Shown: in pieces, positions 19,422 to 27,994 of the stretch
Numbering within the stretch: position 1 is the stretch's first letter
How the letters are laid out: each line of letters begins with the position of its first letter
Source: Streptomyces lydicus
Lineage (GTDB): Bacteria; Actinomycetota; Actinomycetes; Streptomycetales; Streptomycetaceae
Reading direction: 5' to 3'
Assembly: GCF_000717345.1 (NCBI RefSeq)
Contig: NZ_JNZA01000020.1
Coordinates: 1-64,000 of the forward strand
Length of the DNA: 64,000 nucleotides
The notes under the pieces: model-generated
Databases searched by the model: none
What the model was told of the DNA's origin: nothing
Seen by the model: only the letters and a program-made list of their open reading frames with translations
Program-made: the position numbers and the translations under genes

Positions 19422-20681
19422 GTGGCTGGAACCACGCCATCGGAACGACCGGGCGGAACGGTTGCCGAGCGGGGCGGGCCGCTCATCATCACTGAGGACG
19501 AACGGCTCCTCGACGACCTGCTGCGGCTGTGCGCGGCGGCCGGTGCGCTGCCCGAAGTGGCGCACGGCCTGCCGGGCCGCAAGGGGGCCTGGGAAGCGGC
19601 GCCGCTGGTGATCGTCGGCGATGACTGCGCGCGCCGGCTGTACGGCGCCGGGCGCCGCGACGGCGTCATCCTCGCGGGCCGGGACACCGACGGCCAAGGC
19701 ACCTGGCGCCGGGCCGTCGCCATCGGGGCGGAGCGCGTACTGGCCCTCCCCGAGGGTGAGCGCTGGCTGGTGGACCGGATCGCCGACGCGGCCGAGGGCG
19801 TCGGTCCGCCGGCCCTGACGGTCGGGGTCCTCGGCGGACGCGGCGGCGCCGGAGCGAGCACCCTCGCCGGTGCGTTGGCCGTCACCGCCGCCCGTGCGGG
19901 CCGCTCCACCATGCTCGTCGACGGGGATCCGCTGGGCGGCGGGCTGGACGTCCTGCTGGGCGGCGAGAAGGAGAAGGGGCTGCGGTGGCCCGCCTTCGCC
20001 GAATCGCGCGGCCGGGTGGCCGGCGGCGCCCTGGCGGAATCGCTGCCCCACCTGCACTCCCTTCGGGTCCTGAGCTGGGACCGGGGCGCCGATGTCACCA
20101 TTCCGCCCGCGGCCATGCGTGCGGTGATGGCCGCGGCGCGGCGGCGCGGCGGCGTCGTGGTCGTGGACCTGCCACGTCGCGTAGACGAGGCCGCGGCGGA
20201 GGCCCTGGCTCAGGTGGACATGGCGCTGCTGCTCGTCCCCACGGAACTGCGCGCGGTCGCGGCGGCCCAACGGGTGGCCAGCGGCGTCCAGCGGCTGCTC
20301 GCCGACGTCCGCGTGGTGGCGTGCGGCACCCCCGACCGTCATGGCCACGGCCTCCCGCCGGACGAGGTCGCGCGCCTGATGGATCTGCCCCTGGCCGGGG
20401 AACTGCCCTGGGAGGTCGGCCTGTTGGGGGATCTGGCGCGCGGCCTGCCGCCCGGGGCCCGGGCCCGGGGGCCGCTGGCGCGGTTCTGCGCGGCCTTCTG
20501 GGCGCGGGTGGTGGCCGACGGGGCCGGTGGGCCCGCCGGGGGAGCGCCGGGGGCGGGGGCCGGGCGCGTCGCGGGGCGGGACGCCGGGCCGGACGGGGGG
20601 CCGTCGCCCGGCTCCGGAGTGCCGCCCGCGAAGGACTCCTGGCCGGTCCGTTATGACGCCCCGGAAGGAGGCCGGTCGTGA
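19422..20681 (+). CDS. CpaE/Ssd-like ATPase of the Tad locus
   Basis: A 419-residue MinD/ParA-like protein, often called septum site-determining protein (Ssd) or CpaE/TadZ. It is expected to position the Tad pilus machine at the membrane. A receiver-like N-terminal region (about 1-125) precedes the deviant Walker A GGRGGAGASTLAG near residue 140, followed by MLVDGDPLGGG. The C-terminal 60 residues are Gly/Ala/Pro-rich. GTG 19422 follows GGGGACGG. It overlaps tadA by 4 bases (GTGA), so it is the first gene of the operon. Confidence 0.88.
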   Translation: MAGTTPSERPGGTVAERGGPLIITEDERLLDDLLRLCAAAGALPEVAHGLPGRKGAWEAAPLVIVGDDCARRLYGAGRRDGVILAGRDTDGQGTWRRAVAIGAERVLALPEGERWLVDRIADAAEGVGPPALTVGVLGGRGGAGASTLAGALAVTAARAGRSTMLVDGDPLGGGLDVLLGGEKEKGLRWPAFAESRGRVAGGALAESLPHLHSLRVLSWDRGADVTIPPAAMRAVMAAARRRGGVVVVDLPRRVDEAAAEALAQVDMALLLVPTELRAVAAAQRVASGVQRLLADVRVVACGTPDRHGHGLPPDEVARLMDLPLAGELPWEVGLLGDLARGLPPGARARGPLARFCAAFWARVVADGAGGPAGGAPGAGAGRVAGRDAGPDGGPSPGSGVPPAKDSWPVRYDAPEGGRS

Positions 20682-21844
20682 ATCCGGGGCAGGGGCAGGG
20701 CTTGCTGGACGTGGTGCGGCGGCGGCTCGCCGAGGCGGGGGCCGAACCCACACCGGCGCGGGTGGCGGTGGCGCTGCGCGCGGAGGGCCGGCTGCTCGGG
20801 GACGCCGAAGTGCTGGGCGTGGTGGCCGCGTTGCGGTCCGAGATGGTGGGCAGCGGGCCCCTGGAGCCGCTGCTGGCCGCGCCCGACGTGACCGATGTGC
20901 TGGTCACCGCACCGGACGAGGTCTGGGTGGACCGCGGCGCCGGACCGGAGCGCACGGACGTCCGATTCCGGGACGCCGCGGAAGTGCGCAGGCTCGCCCA
21001 GCGGCTGGCGGCGGTGGCGGGCCGGCGTCTGGACGACGCCCGCCCGTGGGTGGACGCCCGGCTCCCGGACGGCACCCGGCTGCACGCGGTACTGCCCCCG
21101 GTGGCGGTGGGCGGGACCTGCCTGTCCCTGCGGGTGCTGCGACCGCGCGCCTTCGGCTTGGCGGAGCTGGTGGCGGCCGGTACCGTCCCGCCGGGCGGCG
21201 ACCGGCTGCTGCGGGCGATGCTCGCCGCCCGACTGTCGTTCCTGATCAGCGGGGGCACGGGCTCCGGCAAGACGACGCTGCTGAGCACCCTGCTCGGCCT
21301 GGTCGGACCCGCCGAGCGGATCGTCCTGGCCGAGGACTCCGCGGAGTTGCGCCCGGATCACCCCCATGTGGTGCGGCTGGAGACCCGCCCGGCCAATCAG
21401 GAGGGCGTCGGACGGGTGACGTTACGGGACCTCGTACGGCAGGCGCTGCGCATGCGCCCGGACCGGCTGGTGGTCGGTGAGGTGCGCGGCGCCGAGGTCA
21501 CCGACCTGCTGGCCGCGCTCAACACCGGCCACGAGGGCGGCTGCGGAACGGTCCATGCCAACGCCGCCTGCGACGTCCCCGCGCGGCTGGAGGCGCTCGG
21601 TTCGACGGCGGGTCTCGACCGGGCGGCACTGCACAGCCAGCTGGCCGCCGCGCTCTCGGTGGTGCTTCATCTCGTACGCGACCGGTCCGGGCGGCGCCGG
21701 ATCGCCGAACTCCATGTGCTGGAACGGGACCGCGACGGCTTCGTGGTGACCGTACCGGCCGCGGTCTGGGGGCCTTCGGGCTTCCAGGAGGCGCGTGGCG
21801 GGGAGCGGCTGTCACAGCTGTGCGAGCGGGGTGCGGACCGATGA
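20678..21844 (+). CDS. tadA: TadA/CpaF pilus assembly ATPase
   Basis: A 388-residue secretion ATPase that powers Tad (type IVb) pilus assembly. Walker A GGTGSGKTTLL is near residue 192. An Asp/His box region follows, and Walker B-type VVGEVRG is near residue 267. CpaF proteins of other bacteria are somewhat longer at the N-terminus; this one starts within the compact N-terminal domain. Its start overlaps the upstream stop and its stop overlaps tadB (ATGA), showing tight translational coupling. Confidence 0.93.
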   Translation: MNPGQGQGLLDVVRRRLAEAGAEPTPARVAVALRAEGRLLGDAEVLGVVAALRSEMVGSGPLEPLLAAPDVTDVLVTAPDEVWVDRGAGPERTDVRFRDAAEVRRLAQRLAAVAGRRLDDARPWVDARLPDGTRLHAVLPPVAVGGTCLSLRVLRPRAFGLAELVAAGTVPPGGDRLLRAMLAARLSFLISGGTGSGKTTLLSTLLGLVGPAERIVLAEDSAELRPDHPHVVRLETRPANQEGVGRVTLRDLVRQALRMRPDRLVVGEVRGAEVTDLLAALNTGHEGGCGTVHANAACDVPARLEALGSTAGLDRAALHSQLAAALSVVLHLVRDRSGRRRIAELHVLERDRDGFVVTVPAAVWGPSGFQEARGGERLSQLCERGADR

Positions 21845-22860
21845 ACTGGCCAGGGGTGACGCCGGTGACGGCGGTCGCGGTGCTCTGCGCGGGGGCCGCC
21901 GCCCACCTGGCCGTCGGCGGGCGCCCTCACGTGCGGCGGCGGGCCCGGGCGCTGTTCGGCCCGGAAGAGGAAGGGGGCGCGGCGGCGCGGTGGCGGGCCC
22001 GGCTGCGGGGTGCGGGGGCGACGCGGCGCGCGGATGCGGAGGCAACGTCAGCCGGGGCAGTGGCGTCCGGAACGGGCGAGGAGCGGCGGTGGCGGGTCGG
22101 CCGCCGGGGGGTGCTCGGGCCGGAGGTCTGGTGTCTGCCCGCGGGGCTGGCGCTGGGCGCGCTGGGTGGGTCCGTACTGCCGGTGCTGGCCTCGCCGGTT
22201 GGCCTGTTCCTCGTCCGCCGGTGGCTGGCCACCCGCGATGCCGAGCGGGCACGGGACCGGCGGGCCGCGGAGGTGATCACCCTCTGCGCGACGGTGGCGG
22301 GAGAGCTGCGGGCCGGGCGGCAGCCGGTCCAGGCCCTGGCCGCCGTGCGGCTGCCGGGGCTCGGGGCGGCGGGTTCGGCGGTGGTGGCCGCCGCCCGCTA
22401 CGGAGGCGACGTGCCCCAGGCGCTGCGTGCCGCGGCCCGGCTGCCGGGCGGGGAGGGCCTGACCGGCATGGCGGCCTGCTGGCAGGTGGCGGTGGAGGGT
22501 GGTGCCGCCCTGGCCTCCGGACTGGAACGGATCGCGGCCGGTCTCCGCGCCCAGCGGGACCAACGTGACGAGCTACGCGCCCAGTTGGCGGGCCCCCGGG
22601 CCACCGCGCTGATGCTCGCCCTGCTCCCGGCGGGCGGGCTCCTGATGGGCAGCGCGCTGGGCGCCGACCCCCTGAGAGTGCTGCTGCACACCCCGGCGGG
22701 CTGGGGCTGTCTCGTGGCGGGCGGGCTCCTGGAGTGGGGCGGCGTGGTCTGGACGGCCCGCATCGTCGCGGCGGCGGAGGGCGCCCGCAAGGCGGAAGAA
22801 ACAGGGGCAAACAGGAAGGGGGAGTCGTGGAGGCAGAAGTTGTCCACAGGCTGGGGATGA
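21841..22860 (+). CDS. tadB: TadB-like type II secretion F-domain protein
   Basis: A 339-residue integral membrane platform protein of the Tad pilus. Hydrophobic helices lie at the N-terminus, around residues 95-125 and near the C-terminus. The T2SSF-type helical domain lies between, including VITLCATVAGELRAGR. ATG 21841 overlaps the tadA stop. The segment 25-90 is Arg/Gly-rich and variable. It acts with TadC as the inner-membrane core driven by TadA. Confidence 0.87.
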   Translation: MNWPGVTPVTAVAVLCAGAAAHLAVGGRPHVRRRARALFGPEEEGGAAARWRARLRGAGATRRADAEATSAGAVASGTGEERRWRVGRRGVLGPEVWCLPAGLALGALGGSVLPVLASPVGLFLVRRWLATRDAERARDRRAAEVITLCATVAGELRAGRQPVQALAAVRLPGLGAAGSAVVAAARYGGDVPQALRAAARLPGGEGLTGMAACWQVAVEGGAALASGLERIAAGLRAQRDQRDELRAQLAGPRATALMLALLPAGGLLMGSALGADPLRVLLHTPAGWGCLVAGGLLEWGGVVWTARIVAAAEGARKAEETGANRKGESWRQKLSTGWG

Positions 22861-23711
22861 CTGGTGCGGCCGTGATGACGGTGCTGTGCGCCCTGGCGCT
22901 GGCGCGGGAAGCGCGCCTTGAGCGGGCCGTGCGGAGGCGGGTGCCGGCGGTGTGGGGCGGCGGACCTGCCCCGCGCGACGGGAGGGACGGACCCACGGCC
23001 GGGCCCACGGTGGCCGCCGGCCGCCGCCGTCAGGGGCGGCGCGGTGCAAGGCGGGAAGACGGGATACGGGCAGGTGAACGAGCGGCCGGCGGTCCGGAGG
23101 ACGGTGGTAGGGCAGGAGCATGGCTCGGGGCCCTGGGGGCGGCGATGTGCGTGGCCATCCTCGTCGGCGGGGTGCCCGGTGTGCTGGCAGGACTCGCCGT
23201 GGGTTTCGGAACACATCGCTGGCTGATGCGCCAAAGAGGCACGCAGGCAGCGCGGTTGGCCGACATGGAGGTGCGTACGGCGCTGGCCCCGGCCGGCGAT
23301 CTGCTCGCCGCCTGCCTCGCGGCGGGCGCCGGTCCACGGGAGTCCGCCGAAGCGGTGGGCCGCTCGCTCGACGGGCCCGTGGCCGAGCGGCTGCGCCAGG
23401 TGGCGGCAGAACTGCGACTGGGCGGCGAACCGGCCGTCGTATGGCGGCGGCTGGCCGCGCTCCCCGGAGCGGAAGGGCTGGCGCGCTGCATGGAGCGCGC
23501 CGGGATATCCGGGGTCCCGGCTGTCGAATCGGCGTCCCGGATCGCGTCCGACCTCCGGGCGGAGCAGGCCAGAGCGGCCACCGCCCGGGCCCGCCGGGCC
23601 GGGGTGCTGGTCACCCTCCCGCTGGCGGCGTGCTTCCTGCCGGCGTTCCTGACGCTCGGGGTGGCACCGGTGCTGATCGGCCTGGCAACGGGCCTGTTGG
23701 GACACACCTGA
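22827..23711 (+). CDS. tadC: TadC-like type II secretion F-domain protein
   Basis: A 294-residue partner of TadB with the same F-domain layout: an N-terminal helix, an Arg-rich linker, helices near residues 95-125, a helical domain (APAGDLLAACLAAGAGPRES), and a final hydrophobic pair ending LATGLLGHT. GTG 22827 has AAGGGGGAG directly upstream and overlaps tadB by 34 bases. ATG 22857, overlapping the tadB stop, is the alternative. A DnaA-like box TTGTCCACA (22840-22848) falls inside the first codons. Confidence 0.85.
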   Translation: MEAEVVHRLGMTGAAVMTVLCALALAREARLERAVRRRVPAVWGGGPAPRDGRDGPTAGPTVAAGRRRQGRRGARREDGIRAGERAAGGPEDGGRAGAWLGALGAAMCVAILVGGVPGVLAGLAVGFGTHRWLMRQRGTQAARLADMEVRTALAPAGDLLAACLAAGAGPRESAEAVGRSLDGPVAERLRQVAAELRLGGEPAVVWRRLAALPGAEGLARCMERAGISGVPAVESASRIASDLRAEQARAATARARRAGVLVTLPLAACFLPAFLTLGVAPVLIGLATGLLGHT

Positions 23712-23788
23712 TCACCGCCACCGCACCGCAAACGGGCATCGAGACCGACATCGACATCGACACCGGCACCGGTACCAAGTCGGACACC

Positions 23789-23848
23789 TTCACGAACGCC
23801 TTCACGAACACCTTCACGAAGACGTTCACGGACACCTTCACGAACACC
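23789..23848. repeat. Five 12-bp tandem repeats before the pilin gene
   Basis: Five units close to TTCACGAACACC lie head to tail. A run of GACATC/GACACC hexamers (about 23752-23775) precedes them. They occupy the 208-base gap between tadC and the pilin gene, the only real gap in the operon. In one plus frame the array would read Phe-Thr-Asn-Thr repeats with high third-base GC, but no start codon supports translation. Confidence 0.8.
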
Positions 23849-23919
23849 GGGATCCAACTGCTCGGTGGCACACGCAAGTTCAGCGACCGGCGCGGAGCCG
23901 GAGGAAACGGGGGAACGCA

Positions 23920-24129
23920 ATGCATGCCATGTACGCGAGGACGCGGCGCTGGTGGACCGGGCTGCGGACGGCAGCGGCCGACGACAAGGGAATGACCACG
24001 GCGGAGTACGCCATGGGGACGCTCGCCGCGTGTGCCCTGGCAGTGGTGCTCTATCGGATCGTGACGAGCCAGGCCGTGAAGTCGATGCTGCAGTCGGTGC
24101 TCGAGCGGGCGCTCCATGCCCCGTTCTGA
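23920..24129 (+). CDS. Flp/Tad-type pilin (DUF4244)
   Basis: A 69-residue small protein matching the actinobacterial DUF4244 pilin-like family. A basic head (MYARTRRWWTGLRTAAA) leads to the processing-like segment DKGMTTAEYAMGTLAACALA and one hydrophobic helix. The glutamate five residues after the Gly-Met site is typical of type IVb pilins cleaved by a TadV-like peptidase. No such peptidase gene is in this window. GGAGGAAACGGGGG precedes ATG 23920. It overlaps the TadE gene by 14 bases. Confidence 0.88.
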   Translation: MHAMYARTRRWWTGLRTAAADDKGMTTAEYAMGTLAACALAVVLYRIVTSQAVKSMLQSVLERALHAPF

Positions 24130-24517
24130 CGGCAGGGGCGGGGCGCCGCCTCCGGTCCGTGGCGCCCCGCGGGCCGCGCGCGACGGCGGCTTCGTGACCG
24201 CGGAGACCGCCGTGGTCATGCCGGTGCTGGTGGCGCTCGTGGGGGCGCTCATCTGGGGGCTGATGGCGGTGTGTGCCCGCATCGAATGTGTGGACGCCGC
24301 GCGGGCCGGGGCGCGGGCGGCGGCACGGTCGGAACCGCAGCCGGCGGTGCTCGCGGCGGTCCGGGGCGCCGCCCCACGGGGCGCGCGGATCGCGCTGGCG
24401 CGGGAGGGCGACCTGGTGCGCGTACGCGTCGAGGCGGATCTGCCGGGGATAGGGCAGTTGGCGATCAAGATCGGAGGGGAGGCGGTGGCTCGTGCGGAGG
24501 AATCGGAAGCGCGATGA
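24116..24517 (+). CDS. tadE: TadE-like pseudopilin
   Basis: A 133-residue TadE-family protein. After a basic, Pro-rich head comes the pilin-like segment FVTAETAVVMPVLVALVGAL, whose Glu at the fifth position fits TadE prepilins. A short extracytoplasmic domain (ARAGARAAARSEPQ onward) follows. It probably helps initiate or anchor the Flp pilus. The reading frame overlaps both neighbours (pilin by 14 bases, next gene by 26 bases), as expected in this compact operon. Confidence 0.87.
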   Translation: MPRSDGRGGAPPPVRGAPRAARDGGFVTAETAVVMPVLVALVGALIWGLMAVCARIECVDAARAGARAAARSEPQPAVLAAVRGAAPRGARIALAREGDLVRVRVEADLPGIGQLAIKIGGEAVARAEESEAR

Positions 24518-24870
24518 GGGCTCGGCGACGGTCTGGACCGTCTTCGCGGCGGCGGCGCTCTGTGCCGTCTTCCTGGCGCTGCTCGGCGTGGGCCAGGCCG
24601 TCACCGTACGGCACCGGGCGGGCGGTGCCGCCGACCTCGCGGCCCTCGCCGCGGCGGACCAGGCCCTCCAGGGCCAGGCCGGGGCCTGTGCGGTGGCCGG
24701 CCGGGTGGCCACCGCACAGCGTGCGCGTCTGGTGCGCTGCTCGGTGACAGGGGAGGTCGCGGACGTGTCGGTCGAGGCGGGCCGCTCGCCCTTCCTCGCA
24801 AGGGTCCGGGCACGCGCGGGACCGCCCGAGGCGCAACCGCCCCACCGGGCACGCCCGCCGCACGCCCTAA
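24492..24870 (+). CDS. Rv3654c/TadE-like protein, possible frameshift at 3' end
   Basis: The start RKRDEGSATVWTVFAAAALC and the following AGGAADLAALAAADQAL match the Rv3654c-type helicase-adjacent TadE-like family, usually near 130 residues. The frame has no stop in the expected place. It stays open into antisense of the helicase and ends only at 27443. A TAA at 24868-24870, in the +1 frame, would give about 126 codons and overlaps the helicase stop. I therefore suspect a one-base indel between about 24800 and 24868, and give the probable original extent. Confidence 0.6.
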
Positions 24871-27377
24871 GCCCCGTCCACCCCGTCCGTCCCCTGCGCC
24901 GGGCCGGAGCCGTCCGCCCCCTTCACCCCGTCGGCACCTTCCGCCCCGTTGATCTGGTCGGAGCCGTCCGCCTCGTCCGCCCCGGCCGCTTCGGCGGATC
25001 CCTTCGCCTGCTCCGTCGCGCCGGCCGGGGCCCCGCGCAGGAGCTCCGCCAGCAGGCGGATGGCGCCCCGCTTGTGGAGCGGATCGTTGCCGTTGCCGCA
25101 CTTGGGGGACTGGATGCAGGACGGGCAGCCCGCTTCGCACTCGCAGGAGGCGATGGCCTGGCGGGTGGCGGTGAGCCATTCGGCGGCGGTGTGGAAGGCG
25201 CGTTCGGCGAAGCCGGCGCCCCCGGGGTGGCCGTCGTAGACGAAGACGGTCGGCAGCAGGGTGTCCGGGTGGAGCGGGACGGAGACGCCGCCGATGTCCC
25301 AGCGGTCACAGGTGGCGAAGAGCGGCAGCATGCCGATGGAGGCGTGTTCCGCGGCGTGCAGGGCGCCCCCGAGCTGCCGGGGGCCGACGCGGGCGGCGTC
25401 CAGCTGGTCCTCGGTCACGGTCCACCAGACGGCGCGGGTGCGCAGCGTGCGGGGCGGCAGGTCGAGTTTGGTCTCGCCCAGGACCTCACCGGTGATCAGT
25501 TTGCGGCGCAGGAAGGAGACGACCTGGTTGGTGACCTCCACGGAACCGAAGCAGAGCCGGGCGTCACCCCAGGGGACCTCGGTGTCCGTTTCGAGGATGG
25601 AGATGGCGGTGGTGTCCCGGGCGGTCGTGGAATACGGCGGATTGGCCTCCTCGACCAGGGCGACGTCGTCGTCCAGGTCGAAGTGCCGGACGACGTACGT
25701 GCGGCCCTGGTGGAGGTGGACCGCGCCGTCGTGCACGGTGGTGTGCGCGGCCCCGGCGTCCACGGTGCCGAGCAGCCGCCCGGTGCCGGCCTCCACGACC
25801 TGCACCGGCGAGCCGCCCTGGCCCCGGATGTCGGTGAGGTCGGCGGCCCGCTCGCGGCGCGTCCAGTGCCAGCCGGTGGCGCGCCGGCGCAGCAGTGCGG
25901 CGGCCTCCAGCTGCGGCATCAGTTCCGCCGTCGCGGGCCCGAAGAGCGGAAAGTCGGCCTCGGTGAGGGGGAGTTCGGCGGCGGCGGCGCAGAGGTGCGG
26001 CGCGAGCACGTAGGGGTTGTCGGGGTCCAGGACGGTGGACTCGACGGGCTGGTCGAAGAGCGCCTCGGGATGGTGGACGAGATACGTGTCCAGGGGGTCG
26101 TCGCGGGCCACCAGCACGGCCAGCGCGCCCTGCCCGGCGCGGCCGGCCCGCCCGGCCTGCTGCCACAGGGACGCGCGGGTGCCCGGATAGCCGGCGATCA
26201 CCACGGCGTCGAGGCCGGACACGTCCACGCCCAGTTCGAGCGCGGTGGTGGCCGCCAGGCCGAGAAGATCACCCTTGTGCAGGGCCCGCTCCAGGGCACG
26301 GCGTTCCTCGGGCAGATAGCCGCCCCGGTACGCCGCGACGCGCCCGGGAAGCGAGCGGTCGACGTCGGCCAGGCGTTCCTGCGCGATCAGCGCGATCAGC
26401 TCGGCACCGCGCCGCGAGCGCACGAAGGCGACGGTGCGGACGCCCTGGACGGTGAGATCGGTGAGCAGGTCGGCGGCTTCCGCGGTGGCGGTGCGGCGGA
26501 CCGGCGCGCCCTGCTCGCCGTGGAGCTCGGTCAGCGGAGGCTCCCACAGCGCGAAGACCAACTCGCCGCGCGGCGAGGTGTCCTCGGTGATCTCCACCAC
26601 GGGCACGCCGGTCAGCCGGGTCGCGGCCCGGGCGGGTTCGGCCGCCGTGGCGGAGGCGAGCAGGAAGACGGGCTCGGAGCCGTAGCGCGCGCAGACGCGG
26701 CGCAACCGGCGCACGACCTGGGCGACGTGCGAGCCGAATACCCCGCGGTAGGTGTGGCACTCGTCGATGACGACATAGCGCAGCGCCCGCAGGAAGGAGG
26801 ACCAGCGGGGGTGCGACGGCAGGATGCCGCGGTGCAGCATGTCGGGGTTGGTCAGGACGTAGTTGGCGTACTGGCGGACCCACTCGCGCTCCTCGACGGG
26901 GGTGTCACCGTCGTAGGCCGCGGGCCGGACGGCCGTGCCCAGCGGGGCGGCCAGCTCGCCCACGGCACGCCGCTGGTCGGCCGCCAGCGCCTTCGTGGGG
27001 GCCAGGTACAGGGCCGTGGCCCCCCGGCCGTTCGGCGCCTCGGAGCCGTCCAGGAGCGTGGACAGGACCGGTGCGAGGTACGCCAGCGACTTGCCCGAGG
27101 CGGTGCCGGTGGCCACGACGACCGACTCGCCGCGCAATGCGTGTTCGGATGTCCGTGCCTGGTGGGCCCACGGGCGCTCGATTCCGGCCGAACGGATGGC
27201 GTCGATCACTTCCGGCCGGATCCGTTCCGGCCAGTCGGCATGGCTGCCGATGCGCGGGGGCAAGTGCTCCGTATGAGTGATGCGCGCAGCGCGGGTCGCG
27301 CCTCGGGCGAGACGTTCGAGAATCATGCCTGGGGTAGGACGCGCGCCCGCATCCGGAGGGAGTCGATTGGAGGCCAT
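24867..27377 (-). CDS. DEAD/DEAH-box helicase with DUF1998 domain
   Basis: An 836-residue superfamily 2 helicase of the YprA/MrfA type. Motif I is ATGTASGKSLAY (near residue 90), motif II DECH, and later QQAGRAGRAGQG. The C-terminal DUF1998 region carries a cysteine cluster, C-x3-C-x2-C-x5-C, in CEAGCPSCIQSPKC. In Bacillus this family acts in mitomycin-type DNA damage repair; here the role is inferred. I chose ATG 27377. TTG 27410 is possible. An in-frame TAA at 27414-27416 blocks a longer conserved-looking start. Confidence 0.9.
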   Translation of the reverse strand: MASNRLPPDAGARPTPGMILERLARGATRAARITHTEHLPPRIGSHADWPERIRPEVIDAIRSAGIERPWAHQARTSEHALRGESVVVATGTASGKSLAYLAPVLSTLLDGSEAPNGRGATALYLAPTKALAADQRRAVGELAAPLGTAVRPAAYDGDTPVEEREWVRQYANYVLTNPDMLHRGILPSHPRWSSFLRALRYVVIDECHTYRGVFGSHVAQVVRRLRRVCARYGSEPVFLLASATAAEPARAATRLTGVPVVEITEDTSPRGELVFALWEPPLTELHGEQGAPVRRTATAEAADLLTDLTVQGVRTVAFVRSRRGAELIALIAQERLADVDRSLPGRVAAYRGGYLPEERRALERALHKGDLLGLAATTALELGVDVSGLDAVVIAGYPGTRASLWQQAGRAGRAGQGALAVLVARDDPLDTYLVHHPEALFDQPVESTVLDPDNPYVLAPHLCAAAAELPLTEADFPLFGPATAELMPQLEAAALLRRRATGWHWTRRERAADLTDIRGQGGSPVQVVEAGTGRLLGTVDAGAAHTTVHDGAVHLHQGRTYVVRHFDLDDDVALVEEANPPYSTTARDTTAISILETDTEVPWGDARLCFGSVEVTNQVVSFLRRKLITGEVLGETKLDLPPRTLRTRAVWWTVTEDQLDAARVGPRQLGGALHAAEHASIGMLPLFATCDRWDIGGVSVPLHPDTLLPTVFVYDGHPGGAGFAERAFHTAAEWLTATRQAIASCECEAGCPSCIQSPKCGNGNDPLHKRGAIRLLAELLRGAPAGATEQAKGSAEAAGADEADGSDQINGAEGADGVKGADGSGPAQGTDGVDGA

Positions 27378-27413
27378 CGGCACCGAGTGTGTCACCGGAG
27401 TGACGGACAATGC

Positions 27414-27458
27414 TTAAAGGGCGTCGTGCACGCCTGCTGGTAAGTGATTGAATGCCAT
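27414..27458 (-). other. 14-codon mini-ORF in frame with the helicase
   Basis: ATG 27458 encodes MAFNHLPAGVHDAL and stops with TAA, in the same frame and only two codons ahead of the SVTPVTHSVPMA segment. I recall Streptomyces helicase homologues whose N-terminus joins these two segments. If so, this TAA is a nonsense change; otherwise it is a leader peptide. Confidence 0.5.
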
Positions 27459-27539
27459 CGCGGCTGCCAGATCCGCCCCTACCTTCGGTGGGGAGGCCCC
27501 AGGGGGGCGACCGCTCGATAGCAAGGTGCTGGAGGATCC

Positions 27540-27881
27540 GTGGACCTGTCCCTGTCGACCCGGACCGTTGGCGACCGTACGGTCGTCGAGGTCGGTGGCG
27601 AGATTGATGTATACACCGCGCCCAAGCTGCGCGAGCAGCTGGTCGAGCTTGTGAACGACGGAAGCTACCACCTCGTGGTGGACATGGAACGTGTCGACTT
27701 CCTGGACTCCACTGGGCTCGGCGTGCTGGTCGGCGGGCTCAAGCGGGTGCGTGCCCATGAGGGCTCGCTGCGCCTGGTCTGCAACCAGGAGCGCATTCTC
27801 AAGATCTTCCGTATCACCGGTCTGACCAAGGTGTTCCCGATTCACACCTCGGTCGAGGAAGCCGTCGCAGCCACTGACTGA
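27540..27881 (+). CDS. bldG: Anti-sigma factor antagonist BldG
   Basis: A 113-residue STAS-domain protein of the SpoIIAA type that controls aerial growth and antibiotic production in Streptomyces. The phosphorylated serine is Ser57 in [13 protein letters not shown]. Length and sequence agree with BldG as I recall it. GTG 27540 follows GGAGG. It is followed after 113 bases by its partner anti-sigma factor gene, with which it is known to be co-transcribed. It is divergent from the helicase. Confidence 0.97.
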   Translation: MDLSLSTRTVGDRTVVEVGGEIDVYTAPKLREQLVELVNDGSYHLVVDMERVDFLDSTGLGVLVGGLKRVRAHEGSLRLVCNQERILKIFRITGLTKVFPIHTSVEEAVAATD

Positions 27882-27994
27882 CGGCTTACCGGTCCCCCGC
27901 GCCGGCCTGGCGCGGGGGGAGGAAGCAGTGTGGGGGGTACCGGACGAGGTGTCCGGCCCCCTGCGTCGCACGCCCGCATAACGAGGGGGATGGC

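Noticed and set aside
24871..27443. The open continuation of the last tad frame, over 850 codons
   Set aside because: It is antisense to the well-supported helicase and has the Arg/Gly/Val-rich composition of a shadow frame.
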